Below, in pieces: positions 24,913 to 36,797 of a stretch of 64,000 nt of DNA. The DNA comes from Desulfobacca sp. (GTDB lineage Bacteria > Desulfobacterota > Desulfobaccia > Desulfobaccales > Desulfobaccaceae). Each line of letters begins with the position of its first letter. Position 1 is the stretch's first letter. The DNA lies in assembly GCA_020725545.1 (NCBI GenBank), contig DYEV01000030.1:62001-126000 (forward strand). The letters run 5' to 3'. The notes beneath the pieces are model-generated. The model had not been told where the DNA came from, did not search any database, and was given only the letters and a program-made list of their open reading frames with translations. A program made the position numbers and the translations under genes.

Positions 24913-26028
24913 ATGATGCTGGAAAAAGGCCTTGAAGAAAAGACGTTTTATCTGAATCTGGGGCCGCAGCATCCCAGCACTCACGGCGTCTTGCGCATCG
25001 TGCTGGAGATGGACGGCGAATTCATCGTGACGGCGGATCCGGTCATCGGCTATGGCCACCGGGCCCACGAAAAGATGGCTGAACTGCGGACCTACCAACA
25101 ATACCTTCCCAACATGGGGCGGGTGGACTACCTGCACGCCCTGGCCTATAATCAGTGCTATTGTATGGCGGTGGAGAAGCTGGCCGGGATCGTGGTACCC
25201 GAGCGGGCGGAGTTTATCCGGGTGATCACCAGCGAATTGAACAGGATCTCTTCCCACCTCCTCTGGTTCGGGGCCTACCTGCTGGATTTGGGGGCCTTCA
25301 CACCCTTTCTTTACTGCTTCGACGATCGGGAGCAGATCCTGGATCTGTTGGACCGCCTGACGGGTTCCCGGTTGACATACTGTTTCTACCGCTTCGGTGG
25401 TGTGCCGGTGGATATTGACGATGACTTCATCGCCGGTTGCCGGGCTTTTATCCAACGATTGCGGAGTCGCTGGGACGATTATGACAACCTGGTCACCAAG
25501 AACGTCATTTTTATCCACCGCACCCGGGATGTGGGCATTCTGCCACCCGAACTGGCGTTAAAATATGGCGTCACCGGCCCCACCCTGCGAGGCAGCGGCA
25601 TCCCCTACGATATCCGCAAAAGCGAGCCATTCTCGGTCTATCCCCTCTTCGATTTCGAGATCCCCATCGGCGAACGGGGCGATGTCCTGGACCGGTATCT
25701 GGTCCGGCTGCGGGAGATGGAGCAGAGCCTGCGGATTATCGAACAAGCCCTGGATAAGCTGCCCGCCGGCCCCATCATGGCCGAAAAGGTGCCCAAGCGG
25801 CTCAAGCCGCCGGAAGGGGAAGTGTATACCGCGGTGGAGACGGCACGCGGCGAGTTCGGCATCTATCTGGTGAGCAAAGGCGACGTCAAACCCTACCGGG
25901 TGAAACTCCGGGTCCCCTGTTTCTCCAACTTGAGCGTCCTGCCGGAACTCATCAAAGACACCATGGTGGCCGATGCCGTGGCCATCTTGGGCTCCATTGA
26001 TCTGGTCATTCCGGAGATCGACCGGTAG
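24913..26028 (+). CDS. nuoD: NADH-quinone oxidoreductase subunit D
   Basis: 49-kDa homologue that forms the quinone-binding cavity with NuoB. GPQHPSTHGVLR near the N-terminus (quinone His) and a PAGP/PPEGEVY region near the C-terminus are present, and the protein ends in the family tail (...PEIDR). I start at the first of two adjacent ATG codons just after the nuoC stop (about 371 residues). A 78-base gap without recognisable signals precedes nuoH. Confidence 0.95.
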   Translation: MMLEKGLEEKTFYLNLGPQHPSTHGVLRIVLEMDGEFIVTADPVIGYGHRAHEKMAELRTYQQYLPNMGRVDYLHALAYNQCYCMAVEKLAGIVVPERAEFIRVITSELNRISSHLLWFGAYLLDLGAFTPFLYCFDDREQILDLLDRLTGSRLTYCFYRFGGVPVDIDDDFIAGCRAFIQRLRSRWDDYDNLVTKNVIFIHRTRDVGILPPELALKYGVTGPTLRGSGIPYDIRKSEPFSVYPLFDFEIPIGERGDVLDRYLVRLREMEQSLRIIEQALDKLPAGPIMAEKVPKRLKPPEGEVYTAVETARGEFGIYLVSKGDVKPYRVKLRVPCFSNLSVLPELIKDTMVADAVAILGSIDLVIPEIDR

Positions 26029-26106
26029 CCGGGCCGGTTTCTTGGCGGTCTCTAAAGCATAGACGCGTTTCTGTCTCCCGGACTTTGTGATGATGAGGTT
26101 TTTGCC

Positions 26107-27072
26107 ATGCAGTTCTTGTTAGCCGAAGGGGCACGCCTCGGCCTGAGTCTGATCGGCGTGATCAGCCTGGTGGCCGTTAACGCCCTGTTTCTGATCTGGA
26201 TGGAGCGGAAGGTGTCAGCCCACATCCAGCTCCGGCCCGGCCCCATGGAAGTGGGCTTCCACGGTGCCTTGCAGACCATCGCCGATGCCCTGAAGTTGAT
26301 CGGCAAGGAACTGATTACGCCGGAGGATGTTGACAAACTGATCTACCTGTTAGCCCCCATCGTCATGTTCCTGCCGGTGTTGGTCAGCTTCCTGGTGATT
26401 CCCTTCTCGCCGACGCTGCTCATCCGGGACCTGAATGTGGGCGTGCTGCTCATCTTTGCCTTCAGCACGCTGACAGTCTTGGCCATCCTCATGGCCGGTT
26501 GGGCCTCCAACAATAAATACGCCTTGCTGGGGGCCATCCGCTCCGTGGCCCAGAACGTGGCCTACGAAATTCCCCTCTTGCTCACTGCCATGAGCATCAT
26601 TATTATGGCCGGGTCTTTCCAACCGTCGGTCATTGTGGCCCAGCAGGGATTGGTCTGGAATATCTTTGTCCAGCCCCTGGCTTTTATCCTCTTTATTATC
26701 TGCGGCACGGCGGAGACCAACCGGGCCCCCTTTGACATTCCGGAAGCGGAATCTGAACTGGTGGCTGGTTTCCACACGGAATATTCGGGTATGCGTTTCG
26801 CCATCTTTTTTCTGGCCGAATATACCAATATGTTCATCGTCTCGGCTGTGGCCACTATCTTCTTCTTGGGAGGGTGGCAGGGACCATTCCTACCGCCGGT
26901 GGTCTGGTTCCTCTTGAAAGTTTATGCCCTGATCTTCCTGATGATGTGGTTCCGCTGGACCTTTCCGCGGCTGCGCTTTGACCAACTCATCACCTTTGCC
27001 TGGAAGATCTTGATCCCGTTGTCTCTCGTAAATCTCATCGTGACCGCGTTCGTGCTGAAGCTGGTGCGCTAA
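26107..27072 (+). CDS. nuoH: NADH-quinone oxidoreductase subunit H
   Basis: Membrane subunit of 321 residues with about eight helices that links the quinone site to the proton pumps. [16 protein letters not shown], the first cytoplasmic loop, and the signature [17 protein letters not shown] are both intact, including the acidic residues at the quinone channel. Confidence 0.96.
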   Translation: MQFLLAEGARLGLSLIGVISLVAVNALFLIWMERKVSAHIQLRPGPMEVGFHGALQTIADALKLIGKELITPEDVDKLIYLLAPIVMFLPVLVSFLVIPFSPTLLIRDLNVGVLLIFAFSTLTVLAILMAGWASNNKYALLGAIRSVAQNVAYEIPLLLTAMSIIIMAGSFQPSVIVAQQGLVWNIFVQPLAFILFIICGTAETNRAPFDIPEAESELVAGFHTEYSGMRFAIFFLAEYTNMFIVSAVATIFFLGGWQGPFLPPVVWFLLKVYALIFLMMWFRWTFPRLRFDQLITFAWKILIPLSLVNLIVTAFVLKLVR

Positions 27073-27127
27073 GTGCGGTGGCCGGTATCATGCCTTGTTA
27101 TGGATTTTTAGATAAAGGTTGGCGGCA

Positions 27128-27658
27128 ATGAAGGCATACGTAAAGGAAACCTTAACTGGATTTTACAGCCTCTTGGCGGGGTTGGGCGTGACGATCCGCT
27201 ATTTTGTCAAGCCCATCGTGACGGTCCAATACCCCCGGGAAAAGCTGGACATGAGCCCCCGCTATCGGGGTCATACCGAATTTCTCATCGATCCGGAAAC
27301 CGGCAGTCATCGCTGCAATGCCTGCGAGAATTGCGCCCGCACCTGTCCTTCCGGGGTCATCACCGTCACCGGCGTCAAAGTGCCGGGCACCAAGAAAAAG
27401 CGGGCGGTAACGTATAGCATCGATTACTCCCTCTGCAGTCTCTGCGGCCTCTGTGTGGAGGTCTGCCCCACTCATGCCCTAAAATTTTCCAACGAATACC
27501 GCCTGGCCGGGTATTCCCGGCAGGACATGATCATTGATATCATGGCCCGACTCAAGGCTCAGCAGCGGGCCCTGGGGTTGCCTGAAGAAGTGCCGCCGGC
27601 CCCTGAGGCCGAGGCCGCGGCGCCGGAAGCGGCCGCGAGCGGGGAGGCAGAGTCATGA
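27128..27658 (+). CDS. nuoI: NADH-quinone oxidoreductase subunit I
   Basis: Ferredoxin-like subunit with two 4Fe-4S sites, CNACENCARTCP and CSLCGLCVEVCP. The ATG at 27128 is preferred over an in-frame TTG three codons earlier, giving 176 residues. The last about 25 residues are Pro/Ala/Glu-rich and likely disordered. The stop overlaps the nuoJ start (ATGA). Confidence 0.95.
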   Translation: MKAYVKETLTGFYSLLAGLGVTIRYFVKPIVTVQYPREKLDMSPRYRGHTEFLIDPETGSHRCNACENCARTCPSGVITVTGVKVPGTKKKRAVTYSIDYSLCSLCGLCVEVCPTHALKFSNEYRLAGYSRQDMIIDIMARLKAQQRALGLPEEVPPAPEAEAAAPEAAASGEAES

Positions 27659-28176
27659 GTGAGTTGTTCAGCCTGGCGGGTCTCAGTTTTCTCCTCGTTG
27701 TGGGCATGACCCTGGGTGGGGCTTTTATTGCGGTGGGTGCCAGAAATATCTTCCACAATGTTCTGGGCCTGGCCCTTTCCCTCTTCGGAGTTGCCGGTAT
27801 TTTTCTCTATCTCAACAGTCCGTTCCTGGCGATGATGGAAATTCTGATTTACGTGGGGGCCATCTGTATCGCCATCTGTTTTGCTATCATGCTCTCCGAA
27901 CCGCTCTATCGACCGCGGCCCCCACGTAAACCCATCAAGCTTTTGGGGGCGGCCGTAGGTGCTGGCCTGGTCTTTGTGGTCTTCGCCGCCTTGGTCAAGA
28001 AAACGGCCTGGGTACCCGCGGCCATGCGCAGCGATGATTGGTCCGTGACCACCATCGGCCATTACCTGTTGACCCGCTATGCGCTCATCTTCGAGGCCAT
28101 CTCCCTTATCCTGCTGGTGGCCATGCTGGGGGCCATTGTCAATGCCAAAAACGGGCGCGGTCGGGAAGAATCTTAG
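27655..28176 (+). CDS. nuoJ: NADH-quinone oxidoreductase subunit J
   Basis: Five-helix membrane subunit, 173 residues. The mid-protein MMEILIYVGAICIAICF segment is the family hallmark, containing the pi-bulge helix implicated in coupling. Translation appears coupled to nuoI. Confidence 0.94.
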   Translation: MSELFSLAGLSFLLVVGMTLGGAFIAVGARNIFHNVLGLALSLFGVAGIFLYLNSPFLAMMEILIYVGAICIAICFAIMLSEPLYRPRPPRKPIKLLGAAVGAGLVFVVFAALVKKTAWVPAAMRSDDWSVTTIGHYLLTRYALIFEAISLILLVAMLGAIVNAKNGRGREES

Positions 28177-28200
28177 CGACTGTGGGAGTGAGAACTGACC

Positions 28201-28512
28201 ATGTATAACAATTTGCAGACCTTTCTCTTGCTTGCGGCCCTCCTCTTTGCCATCGGCCTCTACGGCGTCCTGGCCCGGCGGTCCCTCATCGCCGTCCTCA
28301 TCTCCGTGGAGTTGATGTTGAACGCCGCCAGCATCAATTTCATGGCCTTTAACAGGTTTCTGATCCCTGAGCCTGCCGTCGGCCAGATCATTACCCTCTT
28401 TATTATGGCCGTGGCGGCGGCGGAAGCGGCTATTGCCTTGAGCATCATCATCGCGGTCTATCGGAAGCTCAAGTCCATCAACGTTGAACATGTGAATGAA
28501 CTGCGAGGATAA
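28201..28512 (+). CDS. nuoK: NADH-quinone oxidoreductase subunit K
   Basis: MrpC-like membrane subunit of 103 residues with three helices. Both buried glutamates are visible, in ISVELMLNAA and in AAEAAIALSI. It is followed two bases later by nuoL. Confidence 0.95.
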   Translation: MYNNLQTFLLLAALLFAIGLYGVLARRSLIAVLISVELMLNAASINFMAFNRFLIPEPAVGQIITLFIMAVAAAEAAIALSIIIAVYRKLKSINVEHVNELRG

Positions 28513-28514
28513 GC

Positions 28515-30443
<1,929 letters not shown>

Positions 30444-30496
30444 TAGGCTGCAACGAATAATCGGCTATCTTATCTTACGTTTGAGGACGGCTTTCT

Positions 30497-31969
30497 ATGG
30501 CTGAGCATCTCACCAATTTTCCGTATCTGACCTGTATGGTGCTGTCGCCGGTGATCGGCATTGCCATCATCCTCTTTCTGAAAGAGGAACAGAAGTTTCT
30601 GATCCGGGCTGTGTCCCTCGTTTCTGCAGGCATATCCTTAGGTTTTTCCATTTACACCTTTGTGGCCTATGATCGGGCCCTGGGCGGCCTGCAATTTGTG
30701 GAAAAATATGAATGGGTGAAAGGCTTCGGCATTTCCTATTTCGTCGGGGTGGATGGCCTCAATGCTCCCCTGCTCCTGCTTACCGGCATCGTCATTTTTA
30801 CCGGCGTGCTGACCATGTGGGAGTTGGAACTGCGGGTCAAAGAATATTTTGCCTTCATGCTTTTTTTGGTCACCGGCGTTTTCGGCGTCTTCATGTCCAT
30901 GGACATGTTTTTCTTTTTCCTTTTTTATGAAATCGCCGTGGTGCCCATGTATGTCCTGATCCTCATCTGGGGGTCCACCCGCAAAGAGTATGCCGCTATG
31001 AAGCTGACTTTGTATTTGATGGCGGGCAGCGGCCTCATCATCCCGGGTCTGTTGTTACTTTATGCCACCTCCGGCCTGTACACCTTTGATCTCCTCAAAC
31101 TGCACGGGGTGCATTTTTCGCCTTGGGTGCAGAAACTGACCTTTGTGCTTTTGCTGTTTGGCTTCGGGGTCTTGGCAGCGATGTGGCCGTTCCATACATG
31201 GTCGCCGGTGGGCCACGTGGCTGCACCCACCGCCGTCAGTATGCTGCACGCCGGCGTGCTCATGAAGCTGGGATCCTATGGTATCTTACGGATTCCCATG
31301 TATCTCTGTCCGGAAGGCTTCCAATACTGGTCCTCGCTTTTCGGGCTCTTGGCCATCTGTGGCATTGTCTACGGGGTTTTTGTGGGCTTGGCCCAGACCG
31401 ATTTGAAATACGTCATCGGCTATTCCTCCGTGTCCCACATGGGCATCGTGGCCCTGGGTTTGGCCACCGGCACGGTGGATGGCTTGAACGGCTCCGTTTT
31501 CCAGATGTTCGCCCATGGCATCATGACGGCCCTCTTCTTTTCCGCGGTGGGCTATATCTACGACCGGACCCATACCCGGGAGATTCACGAATTGGGGGGG
31601 TTCTGCAAGATCATGCCGGTGGCCTCGGCCTTTTTCATCACTGCGGCCTTGTGCGGCGCCGGCGTCCCGGGTTTTGCCAGCTTCTGGGCCGAACTGTTGG
31701 TCTTTATTGCGGCGGTGCGGGTCTTTGGCATCGGCGGGCTCATTGCCTTGGCTTCCATCGTCGTCGGCGCCCTCTTTGCCCTGCGGGTGGTGCAAAATTC
31801 TTTCTATAACGAACCGAACCCGAAATTTACCCATTTGGAGGATGTCAGTCCTTTTCTGGGACTGCCCCGGATGATTCTCATTGCGACTCTGATTCTCTTT
31901 GGGATCTTCCCGAGTCTAATGTTGGATCTTATCAAAACGGCGGTGGTGCCGTTCATCAGTGGGTTGTAA
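30497..31969 (+). CDS. nuoM: NADH-quinone oxidoreductase subunit M
   Basis: MrpD-like proton-pumping subunit, 490 residues, about 14 helices. FYEIAVVPMYVLILIWG carries the conserved pump Glu, and AAMWPFHTWSPVGHVAAPTAVS the Lys/His channel region (Ala-Met where many family members have a Lys). It starts after GAGGACGGC, 53 bases after nuoL. Confidence 0.96.
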   Translation: MAEHLTNFPYLTCMVLSPVIGIAIILFLKEEQKFLIRAVSLVSAGISLGFSIYTFVAYDRALGGLQFVEKYEWVKGFGISYFVGVDGLNAPLLLLTGIVIFTGVLTMWELELRVKEYFAFMLFLVTGVFGVFMSMDMFFFFLFYEIAVVPMYVLILIWGSTRKEYAAMKLTLYLMAGSGLIIPGLLLLYATSGLYTFDLLKLHGVHFSPWVQKLTFVLLLFGFGVLAAMWPFHTWSPVGHVAAPTAVSMLHAGVLMKLGSYGILRIPMYLCPEGFQYWSSLFGLLAICGIVYGVFVGLAQTDLKYVIGYSSVSHMGIVALGLATGTVDGLNGSVFQMFAHGIMTALFFSAVGYIYDRTHTREIHELGGFCKIMPVASAFFITAALCGAGVPGFASFWAELLVFIAAVRVFGIGGLIALASIVVGALFALRVVQNSFYNEPNPKFTHLEDVSPFLGLPRMILIATLILFGIFPSLMLDLIKTAVVPFISGL

Positions 31970-31972
31970 GCC

Positions 31973-33397
31973 ATGAAAGCTGTTGCGCTCTTTTTGCCTG
32001 AATTGTATTTCCTGTTGATGGCTTTGGTCCTGTTTTTCTGCTCCCTGCGGCGGCAGACCGAGCCCAGCAAAGATTTTCGCCTCTTTCTGGCCATGTCCGC
32101 CGGTGGCATCCTGGTGGGCGCTCTGAGTCTGTTCCAGCAGGGGTCATTATTCTTTGCCTCCTATCAGGTGGACCTTTTTAGTCAGGTTTTCAAGCTGGCT
32201 CTGGCGGGAGGGGTCTTTCTGGTTGCCCTCATCTGCCACCGTCTGCCCGGGGTGGAAGACCGTTTTCATGCGGAATTTTATCTCTTCTTGACCACCTGCA
32301 CGGTGGGGATGATGATGTTGGTCAGTGCCGTGGAACTGCTCACCATCTACATCTCCTTGGAATTGGCCTCTTATTCTCTGTATATCTTGATACCCATGCG
32401 CCAAGGGGACGGCATCGACGTGGAGGCGGGGGTGAAATACCTCTTCATCGGCGCGGTGTCATCCTGCTTCATGCTCTTCGGCTTAAGCTACCTGTTCGGC
32501 GCGACTCATAGCACCTACCTAGTGGATATCCTTCCAAAGATGCCAGCTCTCCTGGCCAGTCCGGTGGGTCTGTTGGGTCTCATCCTGTCTCTGGCCGGTT
32601 TCTTCTTTAAATTATCGCTTTTTCCAATACACTTCTGGGCGCCGGACGTTTATCAGGGTGGTGCTAACCAATTGGTGGCCTATATTGCCACCGCCTCCAA
32701 AGTCGCGGCCGTGGCCATTCTGCTGCGCTTTGCCGCATTGGGCAGCTCCTATGGCTATTCCTTTGCCCAGATTCTGGTCTTCCTGTCCATCGTCTCCATG
32801 ACCTTGGGAAATTTGGTAGCCATTATCCAGAAAGATTTCAAACGCATGTTGGCCTATTCCTCCATTGCTCATGCCGGTTATATTCTCATGGGGGTGTTGA
32901 CTTTAAGCGAGTCCGGTTATACCAGCGTCATTTATTATGCGGTAGCCTACCTCATCATGAATTTCACCTGTTTCATGGTGCTCTCGGAGGTGGCCGACGA
33001 TGGCCGTGATCTGCAGATCGCCGAATTTGCCGGGCTCTACCACCGCTCCCCCCTCTTGGCCCTGGCCTTGATGATGGGCCTTTTCTCCCTGGCCGGGGTG
33101 CCGCCCTCCATCGGTTTTACCGGCAAACTGCTTATTTTTACGTCGGCCATGAACCAGGGCTACTTCTGGCTGGTCCTCATCGGCGCCGTCAACGGCACCA
33201 TCTCCCTTTATTACTATCTCCGGGTGGTCTATGCTGCCTACTTCATGGACCCGGGGGACCTGCCGAAAGTGGTCCCTTCGCCTGCCATCCGGTGGACGAC
33301 CTACGCCCTCATCTTGATCATTATCGGCTTCGGCGTCTTTCCCATGCATGTCGTTGATTTGGCCCGAACAGCCGTTAAGTTTGTCTTGTATACCTAA
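31973..33397 (+). CDS. nuoN: NADH-quinone oxidoreductase subunit N
   Basis: Third antiporter-type subunit, 474 residues. LELASYSLYILIP and FKLSLFPIHFWAPDVYQGG are the diagnostic channel motifs, and KRMLAYSSIAHAGYILMG the later broken-helix block. It is the last gene of the operon. No nuoE, nuoF or nuoG lies in the window. Confidence 0.96.
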   Translation: MKAVALFLPELYFLLMALVLFFCSLRRQTEPSKDFRLFLAMSAGGILVGALSLFQQGSLFFASYQVDLFSQVFKLALAGGVFLVALICHRLPGVEDRFHAEFYLFLTTCTVGMMMLVSAVELLTIYISLELASYSLYILIPMRQGDGIDVEAGVKYLFIGAVSSCFMLFGLSYLFGATHSTYLVDILPKMPALLASPVGLLGLILSLAGFFFKLSLFPIHFWAPDVYQGGANQLVAYIATASKVAAVAILLRFAALGSSYGYSFAQILVFLSIVSMTLGNLVAIIQKDFKRMLAYSSIAHAGYILMGVLTLSESGYTSVIYYAVAYLIMNFTCFMVLSEVADDGRDLQIAEFAGLYHRSPLLALALMMGLFSLAGVPPSIGFTGKLLIFTSAMNQGYFWLVLIGAVNGTISLYYYLRVVYAAYFMDPGDLPKVVPSPAIRWTTYALILIIIGFGVFPMHVVDLARTAVKFVLYT

Positions 33398-33425
33398 CAA
33401 TCTATCCTTACTTTTCTCTCCCCAG

Positions 33426-33466
33426 CAGAGCGCTCGGCGACGGCGGCCGCAGCGCTCTGTTTTTTT
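33426..33466 (+). terminator. Intrinsic terminator of the nuo operon
   Basis: CAGAGCGCT and AGCGCTCTG form a 9-bp stem around a GC-rich loop, followed by seven T. Confidence 0.9.
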
Positions 33467-33569
33467 GACATGGCATGGCAAATTGATAAAATAACAGGCA
33501 AACGATGGCGCGATCTGTTTTGCTGCTATAAGAACTGCTGTTCTCTTCATGGCTTAGAGAGGTACGTCC

Positions 33570-36500
33570 ATGGCCTTCACGGATTTTTTTTCCAGAAAGA
33601 AGACCTGTGATTTTGTCGTCAATGCTGACGAACGGATAACCAAAAAATATCAGAAGTATCGTGAGTTTTTAGAATATAACCGGGATACCTTGGAGATGTT
33701 GGCCGAGCTGGAACAGCTCTACTACGGCAGCCGGATCAACCTCTTGGCGGTTCGCAGGCAGGTCGAGGAGTTACTGGCCACGTTGCGTCGCTTGGTACAA
33801 GCACTGGACGAATTGGGAGGCGGCCGCTATGGGCAGCTGGAGCAGGCCTGTCAGCGGGTGGAAGAAGAGTTGGCCCTGGCTTTTGAAGCGGGGCCTACCT
33901 GTCTCATAGGGGATCTGGTCCTGCCCTTGGAGGCCCTACGGCCGGAGACCATGATGGAGGCGGGTGGCAAGGCCACCAACCTGGCCACCATTGCCCGCTT
34001 TTTGAAGCTACCCATACCCCCTGGATTTGCCATTACCTCATATGCGTTTGAACGTTTTTTAGAGGAGAACAAATTAGCAGTTCCCATTGAACTGATCCTG
34101 ACCTCCTTAAAGCCGGATGATCTGGCCGATCTGGAGGTGCAAAGCAGCATCATCCAGGAGAGCATCAGAAAAGCGCCGGTGCCGCCATTCCTGGCGGCCA
34201 AGATTATCCAGGCCTACGAGGAACTGGAGGCCAAGACTTGGAAAAACGTGCGCATTGCCATGCGGAGCAGCGCCGTGGGTGAGGATACGGAAGCATCCTT
34301 TGCCGGCCAACATCTCACCGTCCTGAATGTCACCCGCGACGACCTCTTGGAGGCCTATAAAGCCGTGGTGGCCAGCAAGTATTCGCCCCGGGCCATCCTC
34401 TACCGCCTCAATTTCGGTCTGAACGATCGGGAAACCCCCATGTGCGTGGCCGGCATTACTATGATCGACTCCCGGGCCAGCGGGGTCATGTATACCGTGG
34501 ATCCCACCGATCCTACCTCTGGTCTCCTCAAGATCAGTTCTATCTGGGGCTTGGGAGAACACCTGGTAAGCGGTGAAGCCTCCCCTGACGAGTTTTTTGT
34601 GGACAAATCTACCGGCCGGATCGTGCAACAGACCATTGGCCAAAAAAAGGAAAGGCTGGTTAACCGGCCGCAGGGTGGCATCCAACTTGTGGCCGTGCCG
34701 GAGGCAGAAATTTCCCAACCCTCTCTTACCCCGGCCCAGCTCCAGACCCTGGCCTTCTATGGCCAAAAATTAGAGGGGTATTTTCAAGCCCCGCAAGATG
34801 TGGAATGGGCCATTGACCAGGAAGAGCGGCTTTACATTTTGCAGAGTCGGCCGTTGGGAGTAGTGCACAGTAAAGCCGGTGCCGAGGTTCTGATGGTTGA
34901 TGCCAAGAACCATCCGGTACTGTTATCCCGGGGCAAGATGGCCTCCCCGGGCATTGCCGTGGGCCAGGTGGTGTTAGCCAGCGCTCAACCGGCATCGTTG
35001 CCAGAAAACGCCATCCTGGTGGCCCGGACAGCTTCCCCCGACTATGCGACCCTTATGGCCCAGCTCAAGGGTTTGATCACAGATTTGGGGAGCATCACCA
35101 GTCACTTGGCCTCCGTAGCCCGGGAGTTTGGCGTGCCGGCCATCGTGGACGCAGGGAATGCCACCGAACTTTTGAAACCTGGCCAGGAAGTTACTTTAGT
35201 TGCCAAGGCCACCACTGTCTACCAAGGTATTGTGCCGGAATTAGCCGAGCAGATAAGGCCTGCGAAAAAACATTTGTTTAACAGTCCGGTGCATGAACGC
35301 CTTCGCAAGGTTTTGGACCGGATTTCCCCTCTCAACCTCACGGATCCGCAGGCGGCCGATTTTAACCCGGAAGGTTGCCGGACCGTCCATGATATTATCC
35401 GCTATGCCCACGAAAAGGCCATGCAGGAGATGTTCGGCCTCACCAAGCTCGGCCCTCAGGGGATCAATGTTGTACAAATGAGGAGCAACATTCCTCTGGT
35501 GCTGCATCTCATCGATCTGGGCGGCGGTTTACGAGCCGGCCTGACGACTTGCGATACGGTCACACCGGACGATGTGGAGTCCATCCCCATGAAAGCTCTC
35601 TGGCGGGGTTTTAGTCATCCTGGGATTACCTGGAAGGGAGTGATACCCTTTGATGTTAAAAATTTTATGACTTTAATGGCCCAGAGTGCCATGCAAACCG
35701 AGGATAAACTGCCGGGCGGCGACAGCTTCGCTTTGGTGGCCCGGGACTATCTGAATTTAAGCGCTAAATTCGGCTACCATTTTGCCAATCTGGATACGTT
35801 TGGCAGCGATGACCCGATGCAGAATTACATCAATTTACAATTTGCCGGTGGAGTGGGCAGCTATATGGGCCGTTCCCTGCGCCTCGCTTTTTTGGGGGAG
35901 GTCCTCCATCGGCTGGGGTTTACCCTGAAGATGACCGGCGATCTGCTGGAGGCCTCCATCACTGGGCTAAGCCGAGCGGTGCTGGAAGAGGCACTGGATC
36001 AGGTAGGCCGGTTGCTGGCTTCCAGCCGACTCCTGGACATGGCCATTACCGGCGAAGCTGATATTCCGCCGATGGTTGAGGCCTTTTTTCATGGTGACTA
36101 TGATTTTTTACAGCAGTCAGAAAGCATCCATCTGCCCGGATTTTATACCCATACCGGCAACTGGCGCTTGGCAACGGCACAAGGGCAAACCATCATAGTT
36201 CAGGATGGCTCCAATTATTTGGGGAGGTTTTCGGCACGCTTGGCAGGTATGCTGACCACCATGATCGGGGAAACCTATTTAGAGATTCTGGATAATATCG
36301 GCGCCTATTTTTATTTTCCGTTAGCCATTGCCAAGGAGAGCTATTTGCCGGCCGGGTCAGGCCAGGTGCGGGTCCGACCGGTCTCCGGTCGCATTGATCA
36401 GGCGGCGGGGCTGGCTTTTGGCATTCGCAACGTGGGGAATTATTTCGTCTTTCGGGTGAATACCTTGGAAGAGGATGTGGCCCTCTTTGAATTTGTCGAC

Positions 36501-36731
36501 AATAAAAGATATAAGCGGTCCTCGGCCTCGGCCAGCCTCACCCCGGGGCATTGGTATGAATTGCGCGTCGACTTTGCGGGGCAACAGTGTCTCTGCTGGC
36601 TTGATGGCAAACCGCTGATCGATTACACTGCCCTGCGCTCCCTGGATGGCTATGTGGGGCTGTGGACTAAGGCCGATGCCGTGAGCCATTTCACCGACCT
36701 GAAAATTGCGGGGCAGAGGGAACCGGCATGA
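33570..36731 (+). CDS. PEP-synthase/PPDK-like protein with atypical C-terminal half
   Basis: 1053 residues. Residues 1-125 are a helical N-terminal extension. About 125-430 form a PPDK_N-type ATP-grasp domain (GGKATNLATIARF, AMRSSAVGEDTEASFAGQH, DVEWAIDQEERLYILQSRP). About 450-560 form the swivelling phosphohistidine domain with TSHLASVAREFGVPA. The PEP/pyruvate TIM barrel of true PEP synthase and PPDK is not recognisable. In its place lie about 290 residues of unknown fold, then a C-terminal segment (about 870-1050; YFVFRVN, GHWYELRVDFAG, LDGKPLIDY, GYVGLWTKAD) resembling LamG/DUF1080-type beta-sandwich domains. It may phosphorylate an unknown acceptor. No signal peptide. Confidence 0.8.
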   Translation: MAFTDFFSRKKTCDFVVNADERITKKYQKYREFLEYNRDTLEMLAELEQLYYGSRINLLAVRRQVEELLATLRRLVQALDELGGGRYGQLEQACQRVEEELALAFEAGPTCLIGDLVLPLEALRPETMMEAGGKATNLATIARFLKLPIPPGFAITSYAFERFLEENKLAVPIELILTSLKPDDLADLEVQSSIIQESIRKAPVPPFLAAKIIQAYEELEAKTWKNVRIAMRSSAVGEDTEASFAGQHLTVLNVTRDDLLEAYKAVVASKYSPRAILYRLNFGLNDRETPMCVAGITMIDSRASGVMYTVDPTDPTSGLLKISSIWGLGEHLVSGEASPDEFFVDKSTGRIVQQTIGQKKERLVNRPQGGIQLVAVPEAEISQPSLTPAQLQTLAFYGQKLEGYFQAPQDVEWAIDQEERLYILQSRPLGVVHSKAGAEVLMVDAKNHPVLLSRGKMASPGIAVGQVVLASAQPASLPENAILVARTASPDYATLMAQLKGLITDLGSITSHLASVAREFGVPAIVDAGNATELLKPGQEVTLVAKATTVYQGIVPELAEQIRPAKKHLFNSPVHERLRKVLDRISPLNLTDPQAADFNPEGCRTVHDIIRYAHEKAMQEMFGLTKLGPQGINVVQMRSNIPLVLHLIDLGGGLRAGLTTCDTVTPDDVESIPMKALWRGFSHPGITWKGVIPFDVKNFMTLMAQSAMQTEDKLPGGDSFALVARDYLNLSAKFGYHFANLDTFGSDDPMQNYINLQFAGGVGSYMGRSLRLAFLGEVLHRLGFTLKMTGDLLEASITGLSRAVLEEALDQVGRLLASSRLLDMAITGEADIPPMVEAFFHGDYDFLQQSESIHLPGFYTHTGNWRLATAQGQTIIVQDGSNYLGRFSARLAGMLTTMIGETYLEILDNIGAYFYFPLAIAKESYLPAGSGQVRVRPVSGRIDQAAGLAFGIRNVGNYFVFRVNTLEEDVALFEFVDNKRYKRSSASASLTPGHWYELRVDFAGQQCLCWLDGKPLIDYTALRSLDGYVGLWTKADAVSHFTDLKIAGQREPA

Positions 36732-36763
36732 GGCAAAGGAACCCCCTGTTCTGCCTAACCCCC

Positions 36764-36792
36764 GGGCCGCCTCTGGGGCGCGCCCGCGGCCC
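36764..36792. other. GC-rich hairpin between convergent genes
   Basis: GGGCCGC and GCGGCCC flank a self-complementary GGGGCGCGCCC core. It lies between the convergent PEP-synthase-like gene and uppP. There is no T-tract, so termination by this hairpin alone is uncertain. Confidence 0.35.
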
Positions 36793-36797
36793 AGCGG

